NCBI RefSeq assembly: GCF_023507705.1
Contig: NZ_JALBGD010000002.1
Location: 512,686 to 576,685 of the forward strand
Source: Stappia sp. WLB 29
GTDB lineage: Bacteria; Pseudomonadota; Alphaproteobacteria; Rhizobiales; Stappiaceae
Length of the DNA stretch: 64,000 nt
Reading direction: 5' to 3'
A model generated the notes under the pieces. It was not told the origin of the DNA. It ran no database searches and worked only from the letters and a program-made list of their open reading frames with translations. Shown here piece after piece: positions 25,197 through 34,157 of this stretch (the stretch's first letter is position 1; every line of letters starts with the position of its first letter). The position numbers were made by a program, and so were the translations under genes.

Positions 25197-25873
25197 CAGT
25201 GGGTCCTTTCGTGCTCGAGCGAGCTTTCGGAGACTTCCCCGCGCTCGATCAGGAGCGTGCGGCTGGCGAAGCCGCGCAGCAGGGAGGGGTTGGATTCGGT
25301 GATGATCAGGGTCACCGTCCGGTCGGCGTCGCGCAACGCCTTCAGCGCCTCGGCATAGCGCAGGGCCAGCGCCGGGGCGAGACCCTGGAACGGCTCGTCG
25401 AGCATGATGAGGCGGGTGCCCAGCATCAGGGCGCGGCCGAGGGCGACCATCTTGCCCTGGCCGCCGGAGACGTTGCCGGCCGGGCGGCCGGCCATCGTCT
25501 TCAGCTCCGGCAGGATGTGGTAGACCCGGTCGAGCCGGCGTTTGGTCTCGGCCGCGTCCAGCTTGGCGACCTGCGCCGGCAGCAGGATGTTCTCCTCCAC
25601 GGTGAAGGCGGAGAACAGCCGCCGGTCCTCCGGCGCATAGCCGATGCCGAGGCCCGGGCGTTTTGCCGGCAACAGGCCGGTGATGTCCTCGCCCTCGAAG
25701 CGGATGCTGCCGGTGACCGTGGTGAAGCCCATGATCGAGCGCAGCAAGGTGGTCTTGCCGGCGCCGTTGCGACCGATCAGGGCGACGGTCTCGGCGGCGG
25801 AGATGGTGACGTCGAGATTGCGCAGGATCGGGATGATGCCGATCGAGGCGCCGACATTGCTCAGTTCCAGCAT
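25196..25873 (-). CDS. livF: Branched-chain amino acid-type ABC transporter ATP-binding protein LivF
   Basis: 225-aa ATPase of the HAAT (Liv) family. Walker A GRNGAGKTT at about residue 34, signature NVSGGQGKM near 130, Walker B LIMLDEP near 152. ATG 25873 overlaps the livG stop (TGATG). The signature GGQGKMVALGRAL deviates from the usual GGQQQMLAIGRAL form, and a His normally found in the switch loop appears as TLIITESN rather than an HD, which is odd for an active ATPase. One of two nucleotide-binding subunits of the importer; substrate set by the binding protein at 28654. Confidence 0.9.
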   Translation of the reverse strand: MLELSNVGASIGIIPILRNLDVTISAAETVALIGRNGAGKTTLLRSIMGFTTVTGSIRFEGEDITGLLPAKRPGLGIGYAPEDRRLFSAFTVEENILLPAQVAKLDAAETKRRLDRVYHILPELKTMAGRPAGNVSGGQGKMVALGRALMLGTRLIMLDEPFQGLAPALALRYAEALKALRDADRTVTLIITESNPSLLRGFASRTLLIERGEVSESSLEHERTH

Positions 25874-26622
25874 CACACGGCCTCCCCGATGACGTCGCGG
25901 ATCACGTCGGGATGGCGCAGGATTTCCTCCGGCGATCCCTGCATCTGCAGCCGGCCGGCGGCCCACACGGCCACCTCGTCGGCGTAGCGCGAGACGATGC
26001 CCATGTCGTGCTCGACGAAGACGCTCGTCACCTTCGCCTCGGACAGCGCCTTGACCAGGATTTCCATGATCTTGAACTTCTCCGAGGAGGCGACGCCCGA
26101 GGTCGGCTCGTCCATCAGCAGCAGCTTCGGCCGCAGGGCCAGCGCCACGGCGATGTCGACCAGCTTGCGCTGGCCTTCCGAGAGCTCCACCACCAGCCGG
26201 TCGGCGACATCGGCGCAGCCGACCATGTCGAGCAGGTGCAGCATCTCGGCCCGCTCGCGGATGCGGTGCAGGTTCTGCAAGGGATGGCGCAGCTGCTCGC
26301 GGGCAGCGGCCGAGATCAGCAGGTTTTCGAGCGCGGTGTGCTCGGTGAACAGCTGCGGGATCTGGAAGGCACGGGCAACGCCGAGGCGCACGATGCGGCG
26401 CGGCGGCAGCGGCGTGACGTCCTGGCCCTCGAAATAGACCTTGCCCCTGGTCGGCTTGATCCAGCCGGTGCAGATGTTGAGGAACGTCGTCTTGCCGGCG
26501 CCGTTCGGGCCGATGATGGCGAGGTTCTTGCCCCGCTCGATGGCGAGCGACACGTCGTCGGCGGCGACGACGCCGCCGAAGCTGATCTGCAGGTTGCGGG
26601 CTTCGAGAAGGATCTCGCTCAT
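25873..26622 (-). CDS. livG: Branched-chain amino acid-type ABC transporter ATP-binding protein LivG
   Basis: 249-aa ATPase partner. Walker A GPNGAGKTT about residue 39, a signature variant LSEGQRKLVDIA near 153, Walker B LLLMDEP near 171 and switch region VEHDMG near 205. ATG 26622 has GGAGGT close upstream and overlaps the livM stop (ATGA). The frame continues upstream only as out-of-frame livM. Full-length for LivG. Confidence 0.92.
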   Translation of the reverse strand: MSEILLEARNLQISFGGVVAADDVSLAIERGKNLAIIGPNGAGKTTFLNICTGWIKPTRGKVYFEGQDVTPLPPRRIVRLGVARAFQIPQLFTEHTALENLLISAAAREQLRHPLQNLHRIRERAEMLHLLDMVGCADVADRLVVELSEGQRKLVDIAVALALRPKLLLMDEPTSGVASSEKFKIMEILVKALSEAKVTSVFVEHDMGIVSRYADEVAVWAAGRLQMQGSPEEILRHPDVIRDVIGEAV

Positions 26623-27572
26623 TCCGACCTCCCTTTGCCGGTCAGGCGGGCCAGCGCCGCATCGTAGATGCCGATCACGCCCTTGGGCGCGAACAGGATG
26701 ATGACGAGCAGGAAGCCGCCGAGCACCATCTGCCACACGTCGCCGGCAAAGGCCGAGGCGTAGGTGCGGATGGTCTCGTAGATGACCGCGCCCACGAAGG
26801 CGCCGGCGACCGAGCCGGCACCGCCCAGCACGGCGATGAAGACCATCTCGCCCGAGCGGATCCACCAGGCGAATTCCGGCGTCACGACGCCCTGGACGAT
26901 GCCCATGATGACGCCGCCGGTGCCGCACAGGGCCGCCGACAGGATGTAGCCGGACAGCAGCGCGCGCTGCGGCGAGACGCCGAGATATTGCAGGCGGGTC
27001 TCGTTGGTCTTGATGGTCTGGAAGATCTGCCCGGCGGGCGAGGCGAACCAGCGCATGGTGAACCAGCCGAGAAGGAGCACCAGGGCCACCGACAGGTAGA
27101 ACATGATCAGCTCGAACGGGCCGCGCTCGAGCGCCATGCCGAACACGGTCGGGCGCGGTAGGCGGATGCCGTCGGCGCCGCCCGTGTAGTGGTAGAACTT
27201 CTCCAGGATCGACCAGAAGATCATCGAGAAGGCGAGGTTCAGCATGCCGAAGAAGATGCCGCGGTAGCGCACCACGAACAGGCCGACGATGATGCCGGAC
27301 AGCACCGCGCCGGCAACCGCGACGACGAGCACCAGCACGAGGTCGGCGCCGGGCATGGAGGCCGACAGGAAGGCGGCGGCATAGGCGGCGATGGCGAAGT
27401 AGAGCGCGTGGCCGAACGAGACCTGGCCGGCGCGCAGCAGCACCGTCACGCCGACGACGGCGATGCCCTTGGCGAGCGCCAGGTTCATCAGGAGCTGAAG
27501 CTGCGGCGCGGCGAAGGGAATCGCGGCGACGGCGAGCACGAGAAGGGCCGGAATGGCCAGACGAAAGGTCAT
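26619..27572 (-). CDS. livM: Branched-chain amino acid-type ABC transporter permease LivM
   Basis: 317-aa inner-membrane permease, about nine helices, with the LivM hallmark QVSFGHALYFAIAAYAAA near residue 50 and the conserved VLGGAGSVAGAFVGAVIYE block near 248. It lies 10 bp after livH and overlaps livG. Forms the membrane pore with LivH for the substrate delivered by the binding protein. Confidence 0.93.
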   Translation of the reverse strand: MTFRLAIPALLVLAVAAIPFAAPQLQLLMNLALAKGIAVVGVTVLLRAGQVSFGHALYFAIAAYAAAFLSASMPGADLVLVLVVAVAGAVLSGIIVGLFVVRYRGIFFGMLNLAFSMIFWSILEKFYHYTGGADGIRLPRPTVFGMALERGPFELIMFYLSVALVLLLGWFTMRWFASPAGQIFQTIKTNETRLQYLGVSPQRALLSGYILSAALCGTGGVIMGIVQGVVTPEFAWWIRSGEMVFIAVLGGAGSVAGAFVGAVIYETIRTYASAFAGDVWQMVLGGFLLVIILFAPKGVIGIYDAALARLTGKGRSE

Positions 27573-27582
27573 CCGTTCCTCC

Positions 27583-28488
27583 TCAGATCTTGCGGGCGGT
27601 CGGGCTGCCGAACAGCCCTTCCGGGCGCACCAGCAGGACGATCAGCATGATGAGATAGGGAACGAGCACCGCCGTCTCCGGCCAGACATAGACCGCGAAG
27701 GAGCGGCCGAGGCCGATCAGCAGCGCGGTGAAGGCCGCGCCCTCGATCTGGCCGAGACCGGCTGTCGCCACCACGGCGAAGGACAGCACGATCATGTCCG
27801 CGCCCATGCCCGGCAGGATCGAGGTGGTGGGCGAAGCCAGCGCGCCGCCGAGCCCGGCAAGGGCCGCGCCGACGATGAAGGTCACCAGGAACACCTTGTC
27901 GGCGTCGATGCCGATGGACTGGGCCGCTTCGCGGTCCTCGGTGGTCGCCAGGATCAGCTTGCCGAGGATGGTGTGGCGCAGGAAGAAGCGCAGGCCCACC
28001 AGCAGCGTCAAGGCCAGCAGCGGCAGCAGGATCAGCTGATAGACGGTGTAGTTGACGCCGAAGACCTTCACCATGCCGAGCGCCTGCAGCGCCGAGGCCT
28101 GGAAATAGGGCTGGGTACCCCAGACCAGCCGCTGCACGTCCTCCAGGATCATGAAGACCGCGAAGGTCACCAAGAGCTGGAGCACTTCCGGCTTGTTGTA
28201 GATCCGGCGCAGCAGCAGCCATTCGATGGGGCCGCCGAGCAGCACGCCGACCAGGACCGCCGAGACGATCATCAGCGGGAAGGCCAGCAGCGGCGCGAAG
28301 CCGAGCGCCAGCACGTAGCCGGTGAGCGTGGCCGTCAGATACGCGCCGACCGCATAGAGCGAGCCGTGCGCGACGTTGAGGATGCGCATCACGCCGAAGA
28401 TCAGCGTGAGCCCCACGGCGACACTGAAGACGAGGGCCGCATAGGCGATGCCGTCGAACAGGGCCAGAAGGAAGATGGTGAGGTTCAT
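27583..28488 (-). CDS. livH: Branched-chain amino acid-type ABC transporter permease LivH
   Basis: 301-aa permease. N-terminal GIAYAALVFSVAVGLTLIFG and NVAHGSLYAVGAY blocks, and VVATAGLGQIEGAAFTALLIG near 245, are LivH signatures. ATG 28488 is the start of the first hydrophobic helix; the longer frame upstream reads through the hairpin at 28552. Follows the binding protein gene after a 165-bp gap holding that hairpin. Confidence 0.92.
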   Translation of the reverse strand: MNLTIFLLALFDGIAYAALVFSVAVGLTLIFGVMRILNVAHGSLYAVGAYLTATLTGYVLALGFAPLLAFPLMIVSAVLVGVLLGGPIEWLLLRRIYNKPEVLQLLVTFAVFMILEDVQRLVWGTQPYFQASALQALGMVKVFGVNYTVYQLILLPLLALTLLVGLRFFLRHTILGKLILATTEDREAAQSIGIDADKVFLVTFIVGAALAGLGGALASPTTSILPGMGADMIVLSFAVVATAGLGQIEGAAFTALLIGLGRSFAVYVWPETAVLVPYLIMLIVLLVRPEGLFGSPTARKI

Positions 28489-28551
28489 GGTCGTCCATTC
28501 GGTCGATGGGCGGAACGGTCCGCAGGCTTGCCGCGGCGGCGTGTTTCGGAA

Positions 28552-28581
28552 CCGCCCCGGACGGGTCACCGTCCGGGGCGG
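28552..28581 (-). other. Long GC hairpin between binding-protein gene and livH
   Basis: A perfect 13-bp stem (CCGCCCCGGACGG and CCGTCCGGGGCGG) with a GTCA/TGAC loop and no T tract. Such intercistronic structures after binding-protein genes often protect the upstream mRNA 3' end or partly terminate, giving more binding protein than permease. Confidence 0.6.
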
Positions 28582-28653
28582 GCCGGGAGGAAGGCCGGGG
28601 GGAGCGGACCCAGGCACGCCTGCCCTGGTCCGCTCGTGCTGTCCCGGCGCTTC

Positions 28654-29940
28654 TTATTTTTCGTAGGTGTCGACTTTCACGCTCGCGGCATATTCCGGCG
28701 TGAGCTTGCTGACCCATTCGACGGATTCCTGCCCGACCGGGGTGGTCAGCGCTTCGCCGTCGAAGATCATGATGTTTTCCAGCGTGGCGAAGGGATAGTC
28801 GCCGGACTGGACGCTCATGCCGAGGAGCTGGGCCTCGATGCCCTGGTTGTCTTCGCGGATGGTGACCTCACGACCGAGGCCCTGGAAGGTCAGGCCCTCG
28901 AAGGCTGCGATGACCTCGTCCTCTTCCGGCCATTCGCCGCCCTTGGCCGCGATCGCCTTCTCGTAGGCCGCCTTCAGCGCGGCCAGCGCCTGCGACATGT
29001 GGAAGACCGGGTAGATCGCGTGGGCGCCGGTCTTCTCGCGGAACGCGGCCATGAACTCCTGGAAGTCCGCGTCGTCGCGACGGTCCGGATGCAGGAAGTA
29101 GTGGTCGCCGCGCGCGCCGACGATATGGCCGGCCGGCAGGGTCGAGCCGAGACGCTCCAGCGAGCTTTCGGCCAGCGGGATGACGAAGGTCGAGGTGTTC
29201 ATCAGGCCGCGCTGGGCCGCCTGCTGGATGAACGTGTCGAGGTCGCCGCCCCAGGAGGTCGACAGGATGACGTCGGGCTGCATCGCCTGCAGGCGGGAGA
29301 TCTCGGTCGAGAAGTCGGCGGCGCCGAACTTGGGGAAGAACTCGCCAACCACCTCGACGTCCGGCTTCAGGGCCTTCAGCGCGGCGGAGAAGATCTGCCA
29401 GCTGTCGCGGCCCCAGGCGTAGTCCTGGTTGACGACGGCGATGGTCTTGAAGTCCGGCTTCACCTTCAGCAGGTAGAGCACGGTGGCGAGCATTTCCGGC
29501 GTAGCGTTCGCCTGGGTCCGGAAGACGTACTTGTAGTCGTTCTGCTCGAAGATCTGCTGGGTGCCGCAGTCCCACATCAGGTTCAGGACCTGGAGGTCCT
29601 CCGCCAGCGGGGCGAGCGTCTGGCAGTTGCCGGAGGAGATCGCGCCCATCATGGCATGGGCGCCGCCCTCGACCTGGCGGCGGAACTCGGTGGTCAGCGC
29701 CTCGGCGCCGGCACCCTCGTCGATGAAGGACAGGGCGACCGGTACGCCGCCGATGCCGCCTTCGGCATTGAGCTTCTCGACGATGATCTCGGCCGCATCG
29801 CGCGCCGGCACGCCGAACACGGAGGCCGGGCCGGTGAGGAACGTGGTGATGCCGACCTTGAGCTCGGCCGGCTTTTCCGCCGCCAGCGCGGCGATCGGGG
29901 CAGCGAGGATCGCCGCCGTCGTGAGCAGGAATTTCCGCAT
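28654..29940 (-). CDS. Liv-type ABC transporter substrate-binding protein
   Basis: 428-aa periplasmic binding protein of the Peripla_BP_6/LivJ family. Signal peptide about 1-20 (LLTTAAILAAPIAALAAE), then ELKVGITTFLTGPASVFG, the usual start of the mature domain. GAISSGNCQTLAPLAEDLQV near 98 and FRTQANATPEM near 138 are ligand-cleft regions. It is 62 bp after the secreted cyclase gene. Members bind amino acids, amides, urea, aromatic acids and other small acids, so leucine transport should not be assumed; the neighbouring catabolic genes suggest a carboxylate. Confidence 0.92.
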   Translation of the reverse strand: MRKFLLTTAAILAAPIAALAAEKPAELKVGITTFLTGPASVFGVPARDAAEIIVEKLNAEGGIGGVPVALSFIDEGAGAEALTTEFRRQVEGGAHAMMGAISSGNCQTLAPLAEDLQVLNLMWDCGTQQIFEQNDYKYVFRTQANATPEMLATVLYLLKVKPDFKTIAVVNQDYAWGRDSWQIFSAALKALKPDVEVVGEFFPKFGAADFSTEISRLQAMQPDVILSTSWGGDLDTFIQQAAQRGLMNTSTFVIPLAESSLERLGSTLPAGHIVGARGDHYFLHPDRRDDADFQEFMAAFREKTGAHAIYPVFHMSQALAALKAAYEKAIAAKGGEWPEEDEVIAAFEGLTFQGLGREVTIREDNQGIEAQLLGMSVQSGDYPFATLENIMIFDGEALTTPVGQESVEWVSKLTPEYAASVKVDTYEK

Positions 29941-30002
29941 GGTTTCACTCCCTTCGAGTAGCCGCGGGCGATTGCGTGCCGCCCGCGTGTCCGTTTGCCC
30001 GA

Positions 30003-30968
30003 TCAGCGGATCGCGATCGGGTTGATGATCATCTGCACCGCGCCCTTGAGGCGGGCCTGGCCGAGAACGAAGAGGAACTCGTACGCCTCGTCCTTCGCCA
30101 GTTCGCGGGTATCCATGTTCTCCAGGATGTAGATGCCGTTCTGCGGCTGCAGGATCTGGTGGGCGCGGAATGCCTCGCCCTCGACCTCGGCCGGAACGAC
30201 CTCCATGCCCCAGGTGTCGGCGCCCACCGCCATCACACCGAGTTCGGCGAGATATTCGGCGCCGCTGACGCCGAGGCCCGGCTCCGCCGCGCCGAAGCGC
30301 TTGGGATCCGGATTGGGCCCGTCGAGCAGGTTCATCCAGTTGGAGTTGAACAGGACGACGTCGCCCTCGCGCAGCTCGACGCCCTGCTGGGCGGCGGCGG
30401 CCTTGATGTCGTCGGCGGTGTAGGCCTTGCCTTCCTCGATCATGTCGACGCCGTAGAACTTGGCCATGTCGAGCAGCACGCCGCGGCCGACGAGGCCGGG
30501 CAGGTTGTGCAGGCCGAGTTCGGTCAGGCCCGCGGCCTTGGCGAAGTCGCCGGCTTTGTGGCCGTTGTAGTAGACATGGTCGATGCCGGCATGGCCGAGA
30601 CCGTCGATCTGCGGGCCGATGCCGAGCCAGCCCATGAAGATGTCGTCGTTGTAGGTGAAGGCGTTTTCGCCCAGCCCGCTATTGGTGATCTGGTTGGGCT
30701 GGAGCACGGTCACGGACAGGCTGCGCGGCGGAAAGGCCGGCGTGTCGCTGCCGACGATCATGCCGAGGCTGTAGACCTTGCCGGTGTTGACGAGTTCGGC
30801 GGCCAGCTTGATGCGCTCCGGCGTCATCAGGTTCGCCGACCCGATCTGGTCGTCCTTGCCCCAGCGCGATTCCGTCCATTGGTGATTGTGATTGTCGGCC
30901 TGGGCAAGGCTGGTGGCGACGACGAGCGCGAGCCCGGCGAGCGCCGCAGTGCAGTTGAAGACCCTCAT
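30003..30968 (-). CDS. Exported cyclase-family (kynurenine-formamidase-like) metal hydrolase
   Basis: 321-aa PF04199 cyclase-family protein with a cleavable Sec signal (about 1-24, ending LAQADN), so it acts in the periplasm. The metal-site region is seen as DGLGHAGIDH at 122-131, and the second half contains GDVVLFNSNW and a late GADTWGMEVVP. Family members hydrolyse N-formylkynurenine, lactones or isatin. First gene of an eight-gene operon with the Liv transporter, so it probably converts an external lactone, amide or ester to the form that is imported. The LysR-type box C lies 80 bp upstream. Confidence 0.87.
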   Translation of the reverse strand: MRVFNCTAALAGLALVVATSLAQADNHNHQWTESRWGKDDQIGSANLMTPERIKLAAELVNTGKVYSLGMIVGSDTPAFPPRSLSVTVLQPNQITNSGLGENAFTYNDDIFMGWLGIGPQIDGLGHAGIDHVYYNGHKAGDFAKAAGLTELGLHNLPGLVGRGVLLDMAKFYGVDMIEEGKAYTADDIKAAAAQQGVELREGDVVLFNSNWMNLLDGPNPDPKRFGAAEPGLGVSGAEYLAELGVMAVGADTWGMEVVPAEVEGEAFRAHQILQPQNGIYILENMDTRELAKDEAYEFLFVLGQARLKGAVQMIINPIAIR

Positions 30969-31048
30969 GGCTTTCCTCCCAAAGCATGTGAGATGAAGAA
31001 GCCTAGGTATTGCCGACAGGGTGCACCAATAATTTGCTTGGTGCTCGG

Positions 31049-31065
31049 CTATTGCAAAAACCTAT
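31049..31065 (-). promoter_or_regulatory. Shared LysR-type box, copy C (cyclase-liv operon promoter)
   Basis: Minus strand reads ATAGG-TTTTT-GCAATAG, the same ATAGR-N5-GCAATAG pattern and orientation as copies A and B. It is 80 bp upstream of the cyclase start and 174 bp from the divergent alcohol dehydrogenase gene. Confidence 0.65.
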
Positions 31066-31239
31066 GACTGAAGCCGAAAAGCCATTTAAGCTCTGTCTTC
31101 ACGCGTGTTTGCCGCTAGCATCCGCCCGACAGCGGGGTGCGATCCGCCGGCCGGCACGGCCCTGAGGGTGCACCATCGCAAGCAAACGGGCAACGCCGCG
31201 CTGCGGCGGCGGCGACCCTAGAGACAAAAGGGTGGAGAC

Positions 31240-32364
31240 ATGAAGATCACGGCGGCGGTGCTGGAGCGGGGCGAGGTCAAGGGCAACTACGCGGCGGAAA
31301 AGCCGCTGACCGTGCGCGAGGTCGAGCTGGCGCCGCCCGGTCCCGGCGAGGTCTTGATCCGCATCGCGGCCGCCGGCGTGTGCCATTCCGACCTCTCGGT
31401 GATCAACGGCACGCGGCCGCGTCCGCTGCCGATGGTGCTCGGCCACGAGGCCTCCGGCTATGTCGAGGAGGTCGGCGCCGGCGTCGACGACCTTGCGCCC
31501 GGCGATCATGTCGTGTGCATCTTCGCCCCCGGCTGCGGCCGTTGCACCCCTTGCGCGGAAGGCCGGCCGGCCTTGTGCGAGAAGGCGGCGAAGCATCACG
31601 GCGTCGGCGAGCTGATGACCGGCCATCGCCGGTTGTCGATGGACGGGCGGCCCGTCCACCATCACGTCGGCATCTCCGCCTTCGCCAGCCATGCGGTGGT
31701 CGCGCGCCAGTCGCTGGTCAAGGCCGACCAGGACATCGCCCCGCACATCTCGACGCTGTTTTCCTGCGCCATGCTGACGGGCGCCGGCGCGGTATTCAAC
31801 ACCGCCCATATCAAGCCGGGCGCCAAGGTCGCGGTGGTCGGCATCGGCGGCGTCGGCATGGCCGCGATCCTCGGCGCGGCAGCCGCCGGAGCCGGGCAGA
31901 TCGTCGCCATCGACCCGTTCGAGAACAAGCTCGAGGTCGCCCGCCAGATGGGCGCGACCGATGCGGTCAAGGCGGGCGAGGGCGTCGTCGAGGCGGTGCG
32001 GGACCTCACCGGCGGCGGCGTCGACTACGCGTTCGAGCTGGCCGGCTCGGTGCGAGCGCTGGAGACCGCCTACGACATCACCCGGCGCGGCGGCACCACG
32101 GTCACCGCCGGCCTGCCGCATCCGGATTCTCGCATGGCGCTCAACGCGCTGAAGCTGGTCGCCGAGGAGCGCTCGCTGAAGGGCAGCTATATCGGCTCCT
32201 GCGTGCCACAGCGCGACCTGCCGCGCATGTTCGCGCTGCATCGCCGCGGCCTGCTGCCGGTGGAGAAGATGCTGAGCCACCGGCTGCCGCTTGCCGACAT
32301 CAACCTGGCGATGGACCGCCTGGAAGACGGTTCGGCGATCCGCCAGGTGGTGGAGATCGGTTGA
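31240..32364 (+). CDS. Zn-dependent alcohol dehydrogenase, class III-like
   Basis: 374-aa medium-chain dehydrogenase. Catalytic Zn ligands C48 (GVCHSD) and H69-E70 (GHE); structural Zn cysteines C99, C102, C105 and C113; NAD fold VVGIGGVGMAA near residue 205. Preceded by GGTGGAGAC. Divergent from the cyclase operon and 21 bp ahead of the LysR gene on the same strand, so the two are probably co-transcribed. It likely oxidises a primary alcohol intermediate whose aldehyde goes to the dehydrogenase at 23742. Specificity unproven. Confidence 0.92.
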   Translation: MKITAAVLERGEVKGNYAAEKPLTVREVELAPPGPGEVLIRIAAAGVCHSDLSVINGTRPRPLPMVLGHEASGYVEEVGAGVDDLAPGDHVVCIFAPGCGRCTPCAEGRPALCEKAAKHHGVGELMTGHRRLSMDGRPVHHHVGISAFASHAVVARQSLVKADQDIAPHISTLFSCAMLTGAGAVFNTAHIKPGAKVAVVGIGGVGMAAILGAAAAGAGQIVAIDPFENKLEVARQMGATDAVKAGEGVVEAVRDLTGGGVDYAFELAGSVRALETAYDITRRGGTTVTAGLPHPDSRMALNALKLVAEERSLKGSYIGSCVPQRDLPRMFALHRRGLLPVEKMLSHRLPLADINLAMDRLEDGSAIRQVVEIG

Positions 32365-32385
32365 AAACCGGCTAATCTGCCCTCC

Positions 32386-33324
32386 ATGGACATCCGCCAC
32401 CTTCGCTATTTCATCGCCATTTCCGAGGCGCCGTCGCTCTCCGCGGCGGCGCAGGTGCTGGGCGTCGCCCAGCCGTCCCTGTCGCAATACGTCCAGCGCA
32501 TGGAGCAGGAGCTCGGCGTGCAGCTGGTCGAGCGCTCGCCGCGCGGCACGATGCTGACCGAGGAAGGGCACCTCCTGGTGCGCCATGCCCGCGAGATCTG
32601 CGCCAGCATGGAGCATTGCATCTCGGAGATGCGCGATCTCGGCGGCGGCATCCGCGGCAAGGTCGGCTTCGGCATGCCGCCCTCGGTGTCGATGGTGATG
32701 TCGGTGCCGCTGGCCGAGACCGTGCGGGTCGAGCTGCCGGACGTGCGGCTGCGCGCCATCGAGGCGATGAGCGGCTACATCAAGAGCTGGATCGAGGACG
32801 AGACGGTCGATATCGGCTTCATCTACGACCTGGAGAAGGTCGAGCATTTCCGCATCATCCATGTGCTGGACGAGCAGCTGTTCTTCTTCTCCGCGCCGGA
32901 CACCTGGCCGCTCGACACCCCGCCGGGAACGCCGGTGCCGATGCAGGCGCTGGAAAAGCTGGAGATGATCCTGCCCGGCGTTTCGCACGGGCTGCGCAAG
33001 ACCATCGAGCGGCACGCGGCGGCCTGCGACGTCGATCTCAACGTGGTCATCGAGATGGACGCGATGACCCAGATCAAGGAGCTGGTGGCGCGCGGCTCCG
33101 GCCACACGATCTTCGCGCCCGCCGCCGTGCACGACTTCGTCGCCCGCGGCGAGCTGCTCAAGGCGCCCATCGTCGAGCCGACGATCTCGCGTCCGGTCTA
33201 TCTCGTCAGCAAGCCGGCCCGCTCGATGAGCCGGGCCTGCCGCGCGGTCGAGCAGATCACGCTGGAGGTCGCCCGCGACCTGGTGCGGCGCGGCATCTGG
33301 GAAGGCGACCTGATCGAGAGCTGA
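32386..33324 (+). CDS. LysR-family regulator; candidate controller of the 19-37 kb island
   Basis: 312-aa LysR protein. HTH at about residues 3-60 (IRHLRYFIAISEAPSLSAAAQVLG, SLSQYVQRMEQELG), effector domain about 90-300. It sits in the middle of the island between the Zn alcohol dehydrogenase and the minus-strand maoC-mmgE-acad operon, ending 8 bp from the convergent hydratase gene. The Pseudomonas itaconate locus has a LysR gene in an equivalent position. I infer that it binds the three ATAGR-N5-GCAATAG boxes; no other regulator lies inside the island. Confidence 0.88.
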   Translation: MDIRHLRYFIAISEAPSLSAAAQVLGVAQPSLSQYVQRMEQELGVQLVERSPRGTMLTEEGHLLVRHAREICASMEHCISEMRDLGGGIRGKVGFGMPPSVSMVMSVPLAETVRVELPDVRLRAIEAMSGYIKSWIEDETVDIGFIYDLEKVEHFRIIHVLDEQLFFFSAPDTWPLDTPPGTPVPMQALEKLEMILPGVSHGLRKTIERHAAACDVDLNVVIEMDAMTQIKELVARGSGHTIFAPAAVHDFVARGELLKAPIVEPTISRPVYLVSKPARSMSRACRAVEQITLEVARDLVRRGIWEGDLIES

Positions 33325-33332
33325 GGCTCTTT

Positions 33333-34157
33333 CTAACGAGCCGTCGCTTGCATGGTGACAACCCCATCCTCGTCGCGCCGCACGCGCAGCGCCAAACCGC
33401 CGTCCTCGCCCTCGCGCGCTTCGACGCTCACCGGCCTCCCGCAGGTCAGCGGCGACAACCCGCGATAGGTGAAGGCTGCGGGGAGCTTGCCGAGCAGCGA
33501 GGCGGCAAGGTTCTGCATCCAGATCGACTGCAGCGGCCCGTGCACCACCAGCCCGTCATAGCCTTCCACGCCGGTGGCGTAGGGCTGGTCGTAGTGGATG
33601 CGGTGGCCGTTGAAGGTCAGCGCCGAATAGCGGAACAGCAGCGTCGGCGTCGGCGTCACCTGCCAGCGCGCCAGCAGCGCCTGCCAGTCTTCTGCCGGCT
33701 GCGGTGCGGTGCCGGCGCCGGGCTTGGGGTCCTCGCGATAGACGATGTCGTGGCGCTCGACGACATGGGCCTCGCCCGCCACCTCGTAGACATGGTCCAG
33801 CGTGACGAAACCGAGCGGCCCGCTGCGGCCCTGCTTGAAGGTCACGTCGCGGATCGTCGTCACGCGCGTCACCTCGTCGCCGGGCGAAAAGGCCTTGCGG
33901 TATTCCAGGTGGCCGCCCGCCCACATGCGCCGGGGCAGGGGGAGCACCGGCAGGAAGATGCCGGTGCGCGGATGGCCGTCGCGGCCGAGATCCGCCGGCT
34001 CCACCACGTCGGGCGCCAGGCACCAGTGCACGCCGGCCGGAACGTCGGTCTGCCACAGCATGCCCGACAGGGTCGCCCGGTAGCGCTCCAGCAGCTCGCG
34101 GTCGAGCGCCTCGCTCACCCGCCTTTGCTTGCCGATCCACTGCGCATAGTCGCTCAT
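33333..34157 (-). CDS. MaoC/HTD2-type acyl-CoA hydratase, mesaconyl- or itaconyl-CoA hydratase-like
   Basis: 274-aa double hot-dog protein of the mesaconyl-C4-CoA hydratase/Ich group. The N-terminal hot dog holds HWCLAPD at 44-50 and RMWAGG at 77-82; VTFKQGRSGPLGFVTLDHVY follows at 105-124. The C-terminal hot dog has the hydratase motif FNGHRIHYDQPYA at 182-194 and GLVVHGPLQ at 202-210. ATG 34157 overlaps the MmgE/PrpD stop (ATGA). Expected to hydrate an unsaturated C5-dicarboxylyl-CoA to citramalyl-CoA, the substrate of the CitE-type lyase at 22025. Substrate choice inferred from context. Confidence 0.85.
   Translation of the reverse strand: MSDYAQWIGKQRRVSEALDRELLERYRATLSGMLWQTDVPAGVHWCLAPDVVEPADLGRDGHPRTGIFLPVLPLPRRMWAGGHLEYRKAFSPGDEVTRVTTIRDVTFKQGRSGPLGFVTLDHVYEVAGEAHVVERHDIVYREDPKPGAGTAPQPAEDWQALLARWQVTPTPTLLFRYSALTFNGHRIHYDQPYATGVEGYDGLVVHGPLQSIWMQNLAASLLGKLPAAFTYRGLSPLTCGRPVSVEAREGEDGGLALRVRRDEDGVVTMQATAR

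Noticed and set aside
33325..33342. GGCTC-N8-GAGCC hairpin between convergent LysR and hydratase genes
   Set aside because: Only 5 bp of stem with no T tract; too weak to call a terminator.
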